NCBI GenBank assembly: GCA_964646605.1
Contig: CAZYEX010000038.1
Location: 14,904 to 78,903 of the forward strand
Direction of reading: 5' to 3'
Length of the DNA stretch: 64,000 nt
Source: SBAX01 sp964646605
GTDB taxonomy: Bacteria > Planctomycetota > Phycisphaerae > UBA1845
Within the stretch, counting starts at the first letter, position 1, and each line of letters begins with the position of its first letter. The translations under genes and the position numbers were made by a program. This document shows positions 37,813-46,748 of the stretch, piece after piece. The notes below the pieces were generated by a model, which saw only the letters and a list, made by a program, of their open reading frames with translations, had not been told where the DNA came from and ran no database searches.

Positions 37813-38322
37813 ATGGCAGATCAATCGTACGAACGAAGCCGAATCAACATCTCGTACAAGTCCAAAATCCGCGGCGGCGAGAACGTCAAGCTGCCTTTGC
37901 GGATGCTGGTGACCGGGGACTTCAACCCCAACCCGGACGATCCCAACCAGGCGGTCCGCGATCGTCGCCTGTGGAGGGTGGATAAGGGGACGTTCAACTC
38001 GGTGATGGCGGAGATGGGGACGAATGTGGAGTTCAACGTCGCCGACAAGTTGCACGAAGGGGCCCAGGACGCGATGCTGCCCGTGAAATTGCGCTTCCGC
38101 GGTCGAGACGACTTTCGCCCGGATGCGATCATCAACCAAGTGGAGTATCTTCGCAAGCTCAAGGAGGTCCGCGATGAGGTGAAGCGTCTGGCGAGCGAGT
38201 TCACGAAGAAACCAGCGCTGGCCAAGGAAATCGCCAAGCGGCTCAAGGCGCTTCTGGACAATCCCGAGCTGGCGGAGAAGTTGACCAAGGAATTGGCGGC
38301 CAAGGAAGGAACAGGTTCGTAG
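37813..38322 (+). CDS. tssB: T6SS sheath small subunit TssB
   Basis: This 169-residue protein with LPLRMLVTGDFN and FRGRDDFRPDAI is TssB (VipA/ImpB), which co-assembles with TssC into the contractile sheath. Length and the charged C-terminal helix (KRLKALLDNPELAEK) are typical; that helix carries the TssC contact and is close to where ClpV binds in the sheath. A GGAG-type ribosome binding site lies about 8 bases before the ATG. It is followed by tssC after 74 bases. Confidence 0.95.
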   Translation: MADQSYERSRINISYKSKIRGGENVKLPLRMLVTGDFNPNPDDPNQAVRDRRLWRVDKGTFNSVMAEMGTNVEFNVADKLHEGAQDAMLPVKLRFRGRDDFRPDAIINQVEYLRKLKEVRDEVKRLASEFTKKPALAKEIAKRLKALLDNPELAEKLTKELAAKEGTGS

Positions 38323-38396
38323 AGCAGCGGGTGCGGTCAAGGCCACGAGCGTCGCGGTTCGGCGGCGCGTAGTTGTGGACATCTGGAGAATCGACG

Positions 38397-39878
38397 ATGG
38401 CGGAAGCGGAAGCTGCAGGAAAACAGGCGTCGGCGGAGACGACCGAAGGTAGCGTGTTGGCGGGGGTCGCGGAACCGCTTTCGCCCGACAAGCGGAAGCA
38501 GATGCTTCCCGCGCTGGAGGCGCTGGTCACCTGGTTGGCGCCGCATCGCGAGGTGGCGATCGACCCCAAGATCGCCGACGCCCTCATCGTGGACATCGAG
38601 CGGCGCCTGGAAGCGCAGGTCAACGAGATTCTTCACCATGAGAAGTTCCAATCCCTGGAATCGACGTGGCGAGGGTTGGATCTGATGGTGCAGCGGACGG
38701 ATTTCATGTCCGAGGATCGGGTGATTATCGAGATCCTGAACGTGAACAAGGAGACCCTGCGGACCGACCTCACCGCCCACCCCGGCGACATGTACCACAC
38801 GGACCTGTACAAGGTCGTGTACGATGGAGCCTACAACCTCGCGGGCGGCGAGCCGTACAGCTTGATGGTCGGAGCCTATGAGTTCGAAAACACGGCGCAG
38901 GACATTCAGATGCTCGGCGATCTGGGCAACGTGGCCCGGGCCAGCCATTGTCCCTTCGTGGCTTCCATCAGCGCCAAGTTCTTCGGGTTCGACTCGCTGC
39001 AAGAGTTCACCAACATGCGCAAGGACGACCTGCAGCGCATCCTGGACAGCCCGGACTTCATCGCCTTCAAGAACTTCCGGCAAACGGAAGCGGCGCGGTA
39101 TGTGGGGTTGACCATTCCGCGGTTCCTGCTGCGGCATCCCTACGGCAAGAACAACAAGGTGCCGGACTTCCCCAACCACGTGGAGAAGATCGAACCGGAA
39201 AAAGAGCACGAGAAGTTTTTGTGGGGCAACACGGCGTTCGCGTTCGCCTCGGTGGTCTCGCAGAGTTTCACGAAGTGGGGTTGGATGAACAACGTGGCGG
39301 GCAAGAACGCGGGCGGCAAGGTAGGCGAACTACCCATCCATACGTATCAACGGGCTGGGGCCGACACCTACAAGGTACCCACCGAGGCGTGGATCACGGA
39401 CACCAACGAGTTCTGCTGGTCGGAGCTGGGGTTCATTCCGCTGGTCTCGTATCAGAACCAGAACTTCGCGGTGTTCTTCAGCTCCCAATCCACCCGCGAG
39501 CCGAACCTGAATCTCATTGATCCGCAGTCGCGGGCCAACGAGCGCCTGGGGGCGAGCCTGGCGAACATCATGCTCACCTGCCGTTTCGCCCATTACCTCA
39601 AGTGCATCCTGCGCGACAACCTCGGACGCGGGATGACGCAGGATAAGATGAAGAACGAGCTGGACACGTGGGCGAAGCAGTATTGGGTCAATCAGCCCGA
39701 TGTGGACGACGCGACCATGTGCAAGCGCCCGCTGCGGAAATACAGCATCGACGTCAAGGAAAAAGAAGACGAGCCGGGGTTCTATTACATCAACTTCGAA
39801 ATGACCCCCCATGCCAAGTTCCTGGGCACGGACTTGACCATGAGTTTGGTGGCCGACGTTCCACAGCCCAAGGGTTGA
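38397..39878 (+). CDS. tssC: T6SS sheath large subunit TssC
   Basis: This 493-residue protein has the signature ILHHEKFQSLESTWRGL and later RTDFMSEDRVIIEILNV, then TIPRFLLRHPYGKNN and WGNTAFAFASVV, all TssC (VipB/ImpC). It forms the bulk of the contractile sheath around the Hcp tube in the cytoplasm. The start at 38397 is supported by GGAG 9 bases upstream; the in-frame ATG at 38373 lacks one. Length matches the family (about 490-500). A second sheath-like gene with the same core motif lies at 57855-59618. Confidence 0.95.
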   Translation: MAEAEAAGKQASAETTEGSVLAGVAEPLSPDKRKQMLPALEALVTWLAPHREVAIDPKIADALIVDIERRLEAQVNEILHHEKFQSLESTWRGLDLMVQRTDFMSEDRVIIEILNVNKETLRTDLTAHPGDMYHTDLYKVVYDGAYNLAGGEPYSLMVGAYEFENTAQDIQMLGDLGNVARASHCPFVASISAKFFGFDSLQEFTNMRKDDLQRILDSPDFIAFKNFRQTEAARYVGLTIPRFLLRHPYGKNNKVPDFPNHVEKIEPEKEHEKFLWGNTAFAFASVVSQSFTKWGWMNNVAGKNAGGKVGELPIHTYQRAGADTYKVPTEAWITDTNEFCWSELGFIPLVSYQNQNFAVFFSSQSTREPNLNLIDPQSRANERLGASLANIMLTCRFAHYLKCILRDNLGRGMTQDKMKNELDTWAKQYWVNQPDVDDATMCKRPLRKYSIDVKEKEDEPGFYYINFEMTPHAKFLGTDLTMSLVADVPQPKG

Positions 39879-40079
39879 TGACGCGGAGTCGAGGGCGGCA
39901 GGTTGACGGGCACGGGGACGGCTTTCCGCTAACGCGAGGCAGTCCGGTTTGTCTAGGGAGAAGAACTCGCGCGAGCGTCGCGCGGGCCGGAGAAAGTCAG
40001 CCGGCGGAGGGAACCGCCCGGCAGGTTCCGTGGGTAGGGATGCCGGTGCGGGTTTGCCGAGTGTAGAAAGGATCGAGCT

Positions 40080-40553
40080 ATGCCGGAAGTTGCATTTATG
40101 AAGGTGGATGGAATCGCGGGCGAATCGAACGTGAAAAACCAGAAGGACATGATCGAGGTGCTGGCCTTCTCCCATGAGGTCTCCAAGGAAGTGGATCCCC
40201 TGGACTGCCGTAAGCCAAAGGGAGACCGCCGCCACAAGCAGTTCGAAGTCGTGAAGATCTACGACAAGGCCAGCCCGCTATTGGCCCAGGCTCTATGTCA
40301 AGGGAAGAAGGTCAATCAGGTGGAGATCAAGTGGTTCCGGGCCGACCCCGACGGGGGCAGCGATCCGCAACACTACTTCACCCATACGTTCGTAGACTGC
40401 ATCGTCACCAGCGTACGGCTGTGGATGCCGAACGCATTGGATGGCGCCACGCGGAACTTCGGGCACATGGAGTCGGTCGCCTTCGGATACGGTCAGATCA
40501 CATGGAAGTCGGAGACCGGGGGCACGGAGTTCAAGGACGACGTTCGCGGCTAA
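40080..40553 (+). CDS. hcp: T6SS tube protein Hcp (TssD)
   Basis: This 157-residue protein begins MPEVAFMKVDGIAGESNVKN and contains IEVLAFSHEVSKEV and a KPxG region, the Hcp pattern. Hexameric rings stack into the tube that is thrown out of the cell. GAAAGGA lies about 8 bases before the ATG. It stands apart from its neighbours, with 201 bases before it and 141 bases after it, which suggests separate expression or mRNA processing. The strong hairpin after it (40597-40643) fits this, since Hcp is needed in large amounts. Confidence 0.93.
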   Translation: MPEVAFMKVDGIAGESNVKNQKDMIEVLAFSHEVSKEVDPLDCRKPKGDRRHKQFEVVKIYDKASPLLAQALCQGKKVNQVEIKWFRADPDGGSDPQHYFTHTFVDCIVTSVRLWMPNALDGATRNFGHMESVAFGYGQITWKSETGGTEFKDDVRG

Positions 40554-40596
40554 GGCGTTCACGGCGCTGAATCTTCCGAGGTTGGGTCCCTGACAC

Positions 40597-40643
40597 CCGC
40601 CCCGTGACCCTTGACGCTCCGCGTCAAGGGCAGGCCGGGGCGG
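40597..40643 (+). terminator. Strong two-part hairpin between hcp and tssE
   Basis: The outer arms CCGCCCCG (40597-40604) and CGGGGCGG (40636-40643) enclose the inner arms CCCTTGACG (40608-40616) and CGTCAAGGG (40622-40630), with a 5-base loop. Both stems are perfect. No T-tract follows, so it may be a leaky terminator, a processing site or a stabiliser of hcp mRNA that lowers expression of the baseplate genes. Confidence 0.6.
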
Positions 40644-40694
40644 ATCGGGTACGCCTAGCGAACGGTTGCGCCTTGGCATGGGAACGGTGTGGCC

Positions 40695-41183
40695 ATGAAC
40701 TACAACCCCGGTCTGCCGCGCGCGTCGGGACGTAGACCATCCCAGGCCCCGCTTTCGGCGGGTCCCCCGGTGTGGCGGATTCTCACACAGGGTGCAGGGG
40801 CGGGTGGGGGGTCGGGCGACTCGCTCGAAGCGGTGAAGCGCGACATCCTCGCCAATCTGGGGACGATTCTGAACTCCCGTCGCGGGCGGTGCATGGGGCA
40901 TCCGGACTTCGGCATTCCGGACATGTCCGAGTTCTTCGTTAGCCGCAAGGGGTTGGCGTCGCTCGGGTTGGAGATCAAGCGTACGATCGAACGCTGGGAA
41001 CCGCGGATCGCCCGTCCGGTGGACGTGCGTTTCGCCCATCTACCCCAGGAGGGTCCGGAGGCGGCCGAAGGAGTTTTTCGAGCCACGTTCGTCATCCGGG
41101 CGCGACTGGCGGCGCCGTGGGATCAACCCTGCGCTTTCCGCACCACGGTGAGCGCCGGAGGTCAAACCGAGGTGGAAGGCTGA
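40695..41183 (+). CDS. tssE: T6SS baseplate subunit TssE (gp25-like)
   Basis: This 162-residue protein has a Gly/Ser-rich, probably disordered N-terminus of about 45 residues, then the gp25-like core. That core includes VKRDILANLGTILNSRRGR, MGHPDFGIPD and IKRTIERWEPRI, including the conserved E-P-R. TssE starts sheath assembly in the baseplate wedge. The start is uncertain between the ATG at 40695 and a GTG six bases upstream (40689). Its stop overlaps the tssF start (TGATG). Confidence 0.88.
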   Translation: MNYNPGLPRASGRRPSQAPLSAGPPVWRILTQGAGAGGGSGDSLEAVKRDILANLGTILNSRRGRCMGHPDFGIPDMSEFFVSRKGLASLGLEIKRTIERWEPRIARPVDVRFAHLPQEGPEAAEGVFRATFVIRARLAAPWDQPCAFRTTVSAGGQTEVEG

Positions 41184-42949
41184 TGCCGCGGCTGGAGCAA
41201 TACTACGCCAACGAACTCCAATACCTGGCCGACGCCGGGAAGGAGTTCGCCCGGCAGCATCCCCAGGAGGCGGCGCTGCTGGACCTCTCCAATGTCCAAT
41301 CGCGGGACCCGCACGTCGAGCGCTTGTTCGAGAACTTCGCGTTCTTGACGGGAAGTCTTCGCTCCAAGTTGGAGGACGAGTTTCCCGAGCTGGTGCAGTC
41401 GTTTCTGGGGCTGCTATGCCCGCAGTACGTGCGTCCGGTTCCGGCACTGGCCATCGTGCAATTGTCGCCGGATTTCGCGCAGTTGACGAAGAAGGACACG
41501 GTCCAGGCCGGGCGGACCGTCAAGTCGGAACCGGTGGCGAGCGCCGGACAGGCCTCGCGGATTACGTGCAGCTTCCGGACGTGCTTCGACGTGGACCTGC
41601 ACAGCCTGGAGTTGGACAGTGTGGCCCTCAAAGGACCGACCAACGGGTGTCACATTCTCGAGCTTGGGTTCGAGCTGCGCGGGGCGGTGAAGTGGGACGA
41701 CGTGGCCGTGGACCGGATTCGGTTGTACCTGGCCGGCGAAACCCACCAGTTCGTCTATTCGTTGTACTACCATTTGTGCCAGCGCGTTCGGCAGGTGGAG
41801 ATATCCGCGGACAAGGGCGGAGTGACGGTCAAAGGGTCGGTCAGACCCGTCGGTTTCGACCGCTCGGAGGAAGTCATCCCCTACCCGACGCACGCCTTCC
41901 CCGGTTTTCGGCTGCTGCAGGAGTATTTTTGCTTTCCGCAGAAGTTCTTTTGTGTGGACCTATGCGGGGTGAAAGGGCTGCCCGCGGCGAACGTGGGGAA
42001 ACGGGTCACGGTTCGGATTCAATTCGACGGAGAGGCGCCGGGCTGGTGGAGTCTGACCAAGGAACACTTTCTGGGATTCTGCACGCCGGTGATCAATCTC
42101 GGCGACGAGCATGCGTTTCCCATTGATTTCGACCAAAGGACCACGGACTATCCGATCTACGTGGACAAGGGTGCGTTGCAGGCCTTTCAGGTGTTTTCGG
42201 TGAAGTCCGTGACCGGGCGTCCGGTGGGAGATGTCTCCGGGGCGACCCGGGTCTACCCGGCGTTCTATGAGTTTCGCCACGACGCCGCGGAGGACGGGGC
42301 GTACTACCACGCCGTGTCGCGGGTCACGCCGACGGGCGAGGACGAGACGGTTTTGTCGCTCTTCACCTCCGAGGATGCCTCGACCGTGCTGCCCGAACAG
42401 GTGCTCAACGTGGACGTGGAGTGCTTCAACGGCGATCTGCCCAGCGCCCTTCGCCCCGGGATGATCCGTTTTCGCGGCGACGACATGTCGCAACTGGTGG
42501 GCAAGGTGCGAAACCTGGCGACGCCCACGCCGGTCCGCCGGCCGGGGCGGCACAGTGCCTCGAGTTGGCACTTCGTGTCCCACCTGGCCCTGAATCATCT
42601 GTCCATGAGCGACGTGGATTCGCTGGCGGGCATTCTGCGCCTCTACGAATGGACGGGGGATTCGGCGAACCTTCGGCGGATCGAGGGTCTGCGCTCCGTC
42701 GTGGTGCGAAAGCCCGACGCGGTCCTGGTCCGACGCGGCAACGTCCTGCAAGGCCTCGAGGTGGAATTGACCCTCGATCCGTCGTACTACACGGACTTGG
42801 GGGATGCCTACCTTTTTGCGATGGTGTTGCGCCATTTTCTGGCCCTCTATGCGGCGGTGAACACGTTCGTTCGTACGCGCGTGAAACTGGTGAATTCGAG
42901 TGAGGAATGGGTGTGTCCGGCGTTGGATGGTCGACTGACGACGCTTTAG
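41183..42949 (+). CDS. tssF: T6SS baseplate subunit TssF
   Basis: This 588-residue protein starts MPRLEQYYANELQYLADAGK and continues EFARQHPQEAALLDL and LLCPQYVRPVPALAIVQL, the standard TssF (ImpG/VasA) N-terminus. It forms the baseplate wedge with TssG. A central KGLPAANVGKRVTVRIQF and the closing FVRTRVKLVNSSEEW also match the family. Length is normal (about 580-620). The ATG overlaps the tssE stop by one base, and its own end overlaps tssG by 43 bases, so the trio is tightly coupled. Confidence 0.93.
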   Translation: MPRLEQYYANELQYLADAGKEFARQHPQEAALLDLSNVQSRDPHVERLFENFAFLTGSLRSKLEDEFPELVQSFLGLLCPQYVRPVPALAIVQLSPDFAQLTKKDTVQAGRTVKSEPVASAGQASRITCSFRTCFDVDLHSLELDSVALKGPTNGCHILELGFELRGAVKWDDVAVDRIRLYLAGETHQFVYSLYYHLCQRVRQVEISADKGGVTVKGSVRPVGFDRSEEVIPYPTHAFPGFRLLQEYFCFPQKFFCVDLCGVKGLPAANVGKRVTVRIQFDGEAPGWWSLTKEHFLGFCTPVINLGDEHAFPIDFDQRTTDYPIYVDKGALQAFQVFSVKSVTGRPVGDVSGATRVYPAFYEFRHDAAEDGAYYHAVSRVTPTGEDETVLSLFTSEDASTVLPEQVLNVDVECFNGDLPSALRPGMIRFRGDDMSQLVGKVRNLATPTPVRRPGRHSASSWHFVSHLALNHLSMSDVDSLAGILRLYEWTGDSANLRRIEGLRSVVVRKPDAVLVRRGNVLQGLEVELTLDPSYYTDLGDAYLFAMVLRHFLALYAAVNTFVRTRVKLVNSSEEWVCPALDGRLTTL

Positions 42950-44058
42950 CGCAGATTCTGGAGCACCGCGTCTGGGAGTTCGAATTTCCCCAGGTCGTGT
43001 CGTTGCTCCAGAGAATGCAGCGCGGCGCCGCATGGGTCGGGCGCGACGGACCTTTTTCGAAGGAAGGGATCCGGTTCGTTCCCTACGCCGCCCTGGCCTC
43101 GTCGGCGAGCGAAGTTCGTGAACTGACCCGTGTACCGGGACCCTCGGCGGACGAGCAGATATGGCAACTGACGGTCTCCGTGTTCGGGATGTACGGGGCC
43201 AACGCCCCGGGCCCCGCGTACCTGCTGGAGGAAGCGGCGGGCGGCGGCGAGGCCACGCGGGCCGCGAGTCTGCGGAGCTTTCTCGATCTGTTCGGCAATC
43301 GGTTGACAGGGTTTTACTTCGAGACCTGGCGGAAATATCGCTGGCCTGTGGTGTTTCGCCGCGGCGGGACCGACGCCATCAGCCGATGCGTGTTCTGTCT
43401 GCTGGGGTTGGGTACGGGCTGGGGAGCGCCGAGCGCGCGTCGAACGCTGTCCGAACACTCCACCCTCGAACCGATCCGGCCGCAGACGCGGTTGCTTCGA
43501 TACGTGGGATTGTTTTCGCAGCGCGTGCGAAGCCCGGAGAATCTGCGACGGTTGCTGTGGGATTACTTCGACGGTCCGGACATTCGTTGCCATGAGTTCG
43601 TCGAGGTGGATGAGTTTGTTCCCCGCTGGCTCGAGATCGAGCAGCGTCGGCGGTGTTCGGTGGGGCGGTCGCATACGCAGTTGGGGTGCTCTCCGACCGA
43701 GGACCGCCAAGTGATCGTCGGGCAGCGAATGCGCGATTGCGGCGGGACGTTCCGCGTGGTGCTGGGGCCGCTCTCGCAAGCGGACTTTCGGACGTTCCTA
43801 CCCAACGGCGAAAGGCTCGCGGTCCTTCTGGCGCTGACCAACCTCTATCGCCCGCGGCACATGGATTACGACATCCGCCTGCGCTTGAGGGCGGAGGAAG
43901 TCCCGTCGTTGCGAATCGGCAAGCGCTCGCCGGAGCGTCTGGGGTGGAGCACGTGGTTGCAGACACCCGCGCTGAGGCGACCGAGGGAAGGCGTCGTGAC
44001 GTTTCGGAGCCTGGCGGGTAGCGGTGAGGCCAGAACGGTCCTGCGGAAATCGGCATAG
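42907..44058 (+). CDS. tssG: T6SS baseplate subunit TssG
   Basis: This 383-residue protein (ImpH/VasB) is recognised by FEFPQVVSLLQRMQ, IRFVPYAALASSASEV, VSVFGMYGANAPGPAYLLE and LGCSPTEDRQVIVGQRMRD. The last resembles the family pattern LGxxxxVGxRV at the same point. It pairs with TssF in the baseplate. The proposed ATG at 42907 lies within tssF with GAGTGAGG just upstream; a later start would shorten the N-terminus. The final helix fits the length of the family. Confidence 0.9.
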   Translation: MGVSGVGWSTDDALAQILEHRVWEFEFPQVVSLLQRMQRGAAWVGRDGPFSKEGIRFVPYAALASSASEVRELTRVPGPSADEQIWQLTVSVFGMYGANAPGPAYLLEEAAGGGEATRAASLRSFLDLFGNRLTGFYFETWRKYRWPVVFRRGGTDAISRCVFCLLGLGTGWGAPSARRTLSEHSTLEPIRPQTRLLRYVGLFSQRVRSPENLRRLLWDYFDGPDIRCHEFVEVDEFVPRWLEIEQRRRCSVGRSHTQLGCSPTEDRQVIVGQRMRDCGGTFRVVLGPLSQADFRTFLPNGERLAVLLALTNLYRPRHMDYDIRLRLRAEEVPSLRIGKRSPERLGWSTWLQTPALRRPREGVVTFRSLAGSGEARTVLRKSA

Positions 44059-44081
44059 ACCATCAAACCAGGGGTTAGACG

Positions 44082-46748
44082 ATGAGGTTGTCGGACTTTC
44101 AGAAACTTTGCGATCGGTTGAGCCCCTATTGTCGGCACGCCCTCGAGGCTGCGGTGCTGTACACCCGCGAGCGGACGCACTACGAGGTCGGCATCGAGCA
44201 CTTCCTCTCAAAATTGCTTGAGGATCCAAACTGCGATTTGGGATTGATCTGCCGGGGTTATGGCGTGAACCAAGGCGACTGGCTGGCCGAGGTAGCGCGG
44301 GCACTCGATCGAATCAAGTCCGGCAGCACCAGCGGAGTGCATTGGACCGAGGACGTCATCAAGCTCGTGGAACGGGCGTGGATGTTCGCCTCGACGGTGT
44401 ATTCGGTCTCGACCATCCGCTCAGGGTTCATCCTCCTGGCACTGTTGGCCATGGCCGAGGAGGGGGTCCTTTCGGGGACGGGTTCCGGGGGGCTGGCGGC
44501 CGAGAGCGGGGCCTTGGCTTCGCTGGCCAAGCACAACCTCCGTGACGATCTTCGCCGCCTGGTGGAAGGCTCGTCAGAAGGCTCGTTCGATGCCCCGTCC
44601 GCGGCCGTCGCGCCGACGGCCCCGGCGTCCGCGGGGGCGTTGGAGCGATTCACCGTCAATCTCAATGAGTTGGCCAGGACCGGAAAACTGGATCGCGCCA
44701 TAGGGCGAGACAAGGAGTTGCGGCAGTTGCTGGACATCCTCTCGCGTCGGCGAAAGAACAACGCCATCCTCGTCGGCGAGCCGGGGGTGGGCAAGACGGC
44801 GGTTGTGGAGGGCTTGGCACTCCGCATCATCGAGGGCGACGTCCCGGTCTTCCTCAGGGACACCGACGTCCTCTCGCTGGACCTCGGGCTTTTGCAAGCG
44901 GGCGCCGGGGTCAAAGGCGAATTCGAAACCCGCATCAAACAAGTGCTGACGGGTGTCAAGAGCTACGGCAAACCGGTGATCCTGTTCATCGACGAGGCGC
45001 ATCTTCTGATCGGCGCGGGGAACCAGGCGGGGGGCGGCGACGCGGCGAACCTGTTGAAACCGGCGCTCGCCCGCGGCGAGCTGCGCAGCATCGCGGCCAC
45101 GACCTGGGCGGAATACAAGAAGTACATCGAGAAGGACGCGGCTCTGCAGGACCGTTTCGAGCTGATCAAAATCGATGAACCGGAGGAGTCTCGGGCCACG
45201 GACATGCTTCGCGGCACCAAGGACGCCTACGAAAAGTTCCACGCCATTCAGATTCTGGACGAGGGTCTCGAGGCCGCGGTGAAGATGTCCAACCGCTATT
45301 TGACCGGCCGACAATTGCCGCGAAAAGCGGTGGACCTGCTGGACACCGCCGCGGCGCGGGTCAAGATCGGCGGGGTCGCCAAACCCCCGGTCATCGAGGA
45401 CCTCGAACGGCGTTTGGAGAACTTGCAGGTCGAGCGTTCGGCCAAACAGCGCGATCACGATCATCGCTTGACGGACTACGCACGGCGCATCGAGGAGCTG
45501 GACGCTCTCATCGCCCAGGCGAAAACCGATCTGGACGTGCAGCTCAAGCAGTGGGAGGTGGAGAAGAAGTCGGTCGACGAATACGTCAAAGCCCGCGCGG
45601 CGCTGGACGAAGCCGCGGCCCCCGGCAACGGGGCGGCGAAAGCCCGCGCCGAAGCCCAACTCGACCAGGCCCTCAAGGAAGTGCGCCGCGTCCAAGGCCG
45701 CACGCCGCTCGTTCCCATCCACCTGGATGAGAAAATCGTCGCCCGAGTGATCGCCGACTGGACCGGAATCCCCGTCGGCAACATGATCGAGGAGGAGCTG
45801 CCCAAGATTTTGGATTTGGAGAATCGCCTCAAGGAGCGGGTGCGCGGACAGGACCACGCCTTGAAGACGCTCGCGGAGACCATCCGCACCAGCAAGGCCG
45901 GACTGAACGCTCCGACGTTACCCATCGGCGTGTTCTTGCTGGTCGGCCCCAGCGGGACGGGAAAGACGGAAACGGCTTTGGCCCTGGCGGAAACGCTCTT
46001 CGGCGGGGAGCGCTTTGCCACCACCATCAACATGTCGGAGTACAAGGAGGAGCACACCATCTCGCTCCTCATCGGATCGCCGCCGGGATATGTGGGCTAC
46101 GGCGAGGGCGGGGTGCTTACCGAAGCCGTACGCCAGCGGCCTTACAATGTGGTGTTGCTCGACGAGATTGAAAAAGCACACCGCCAAGTCCTCGAATTGT
46201 TCTATCAGATTTTCGACAAGGGCTATTGCGAGGATCGCACCGGTCGATACATCAGCTTCCGCAACACCATCATCCTGATGACCTCGAACCTGGATTCCGA
46301 GCGCATCACGCAGATGTGTACGGCGGAGCCTTTGCCCAGTCCCGAGGAATTGCTAGACGCCATTCGCCCGACGCTCAGCGAGCACTTCAAGCCCGCGCTG
46401 CTCGCCCGCTTCCGGGTGATTCCCTACTACCCGTTGGGCACCTCCCTGCTTCGTCAGATCGTCCAACTGAAACTGGACCGCGTCGGGGCAAGACTCCGCG
46501 AGACCTATGGCATCACCTTGACGTACACCGACGCTCTGGCCGATCACATCGTGTCGCGCTGCGGCAACACCGAGCTCGGCGCGCGACAATTGGATCAGGT
46601 CATTTCCGAGGGCATTCTGCCGCGCCTGTCGTGGGAGCTGCTGGGGCGCACGGCGGCGAAGTCGGCCAAACCGCGCAGGGCCGTGCTGGACCTCGAAGGA
46701 ACGGGATCCTACCGTATCGTCTTCGAGGAGGGGGACACCCATGCCTAG
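44082..46748 (+). CDS. clpV: T6SS sheath-recycling ATPase ClpV (TssH)
   Basis: This 888-residue AAA+ protein has two ATPase modules. Walker A motifs are GEPGVGKT (residues 232-239) and GPSGTGKT (622-629), and Walker [10 protein letters not shown] and [11 protein letters not shown]. An N-terminal Clp-N domain is marked by [17 protein letters not shown] coiled-coil middle domain (about 430-540) holds [18 protein letters not shown]. ClpV unfolds contracted TssB/TssC sheath for reuse. Length matches ClpV1 (about 880). Its stop overlaps the vgrG start by 8 bases. Confidence 0.95.
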   Translation: MRLSDFQKLCDRLSPYCRHALEAAVLYTRERTHYEVGIEHFLSKLLEDPNCDLGLICRGYGVNQGDWLAEVARALDRIKSGSTSGVHWTEDVIKLVERAWMFASTVYSVSTIRSGFILLALLAMAEEGVLSGTGSGGLAAESGALASLAKHNLRDDLRRLVEGSSEGSFDAPSAAVAPTAPASAGALERFTVNLNELARTGKLDRAIGRDKELRQLLDILSRRRKNNAILVGEPGVGKTAVVEGLALRIIEGDVPVFLRDTDVLSLDLGLLQAGAGVKGEFETRIKQVLTGVKSYGKPVILFIDEAHLLIGAGNQAGGGDAANLLKPALARGELRSIAATTWAEYKKYIEKDAALQDRFELIKIDEPEESRATDMLRGTKDAYEKFHAIQILDEGLEAAVKMSNRYLTGRQLPRKAVDLLDTAAARVKIGGVAKPPVIEDLERRLENLQVERSAKQRDHDHRLTDYARRIEELDALIAQAKTDLDVQLKQWEVEKKSVDEYVKARAALDEAAAPGNGAAKARAEAQLDQALKEVRRVQGRTPLVPIHLDEKIVARVIADWTGIPVGNMIEEELPKILDLENRLKERVRGQDHALKTLAETIRTSKAGLNAPTLPIGVFLLVGPSGTGKTETALALAETLFGGERFATTINMSEYKEEHTISLLIGSPPGYVGYGEGGVLTEAVRQRPYNVVLLDEIEKAHRQVLELFYQIFDKGYCEDRTGRYISFRNTIILMTSNLDSERITQMCTAEPLPSPEELLDAIRPTLSEHFKPALLARFRVIPYYPLGTSLLRQIVQLKLDRVGARLRETYGITLTYTDALADHIVSRCGNTELGARQLDQVISEGILPRLSWELLGRTAAKSAKPRRAVLDLEGTGSYRIVFEEGDTHA

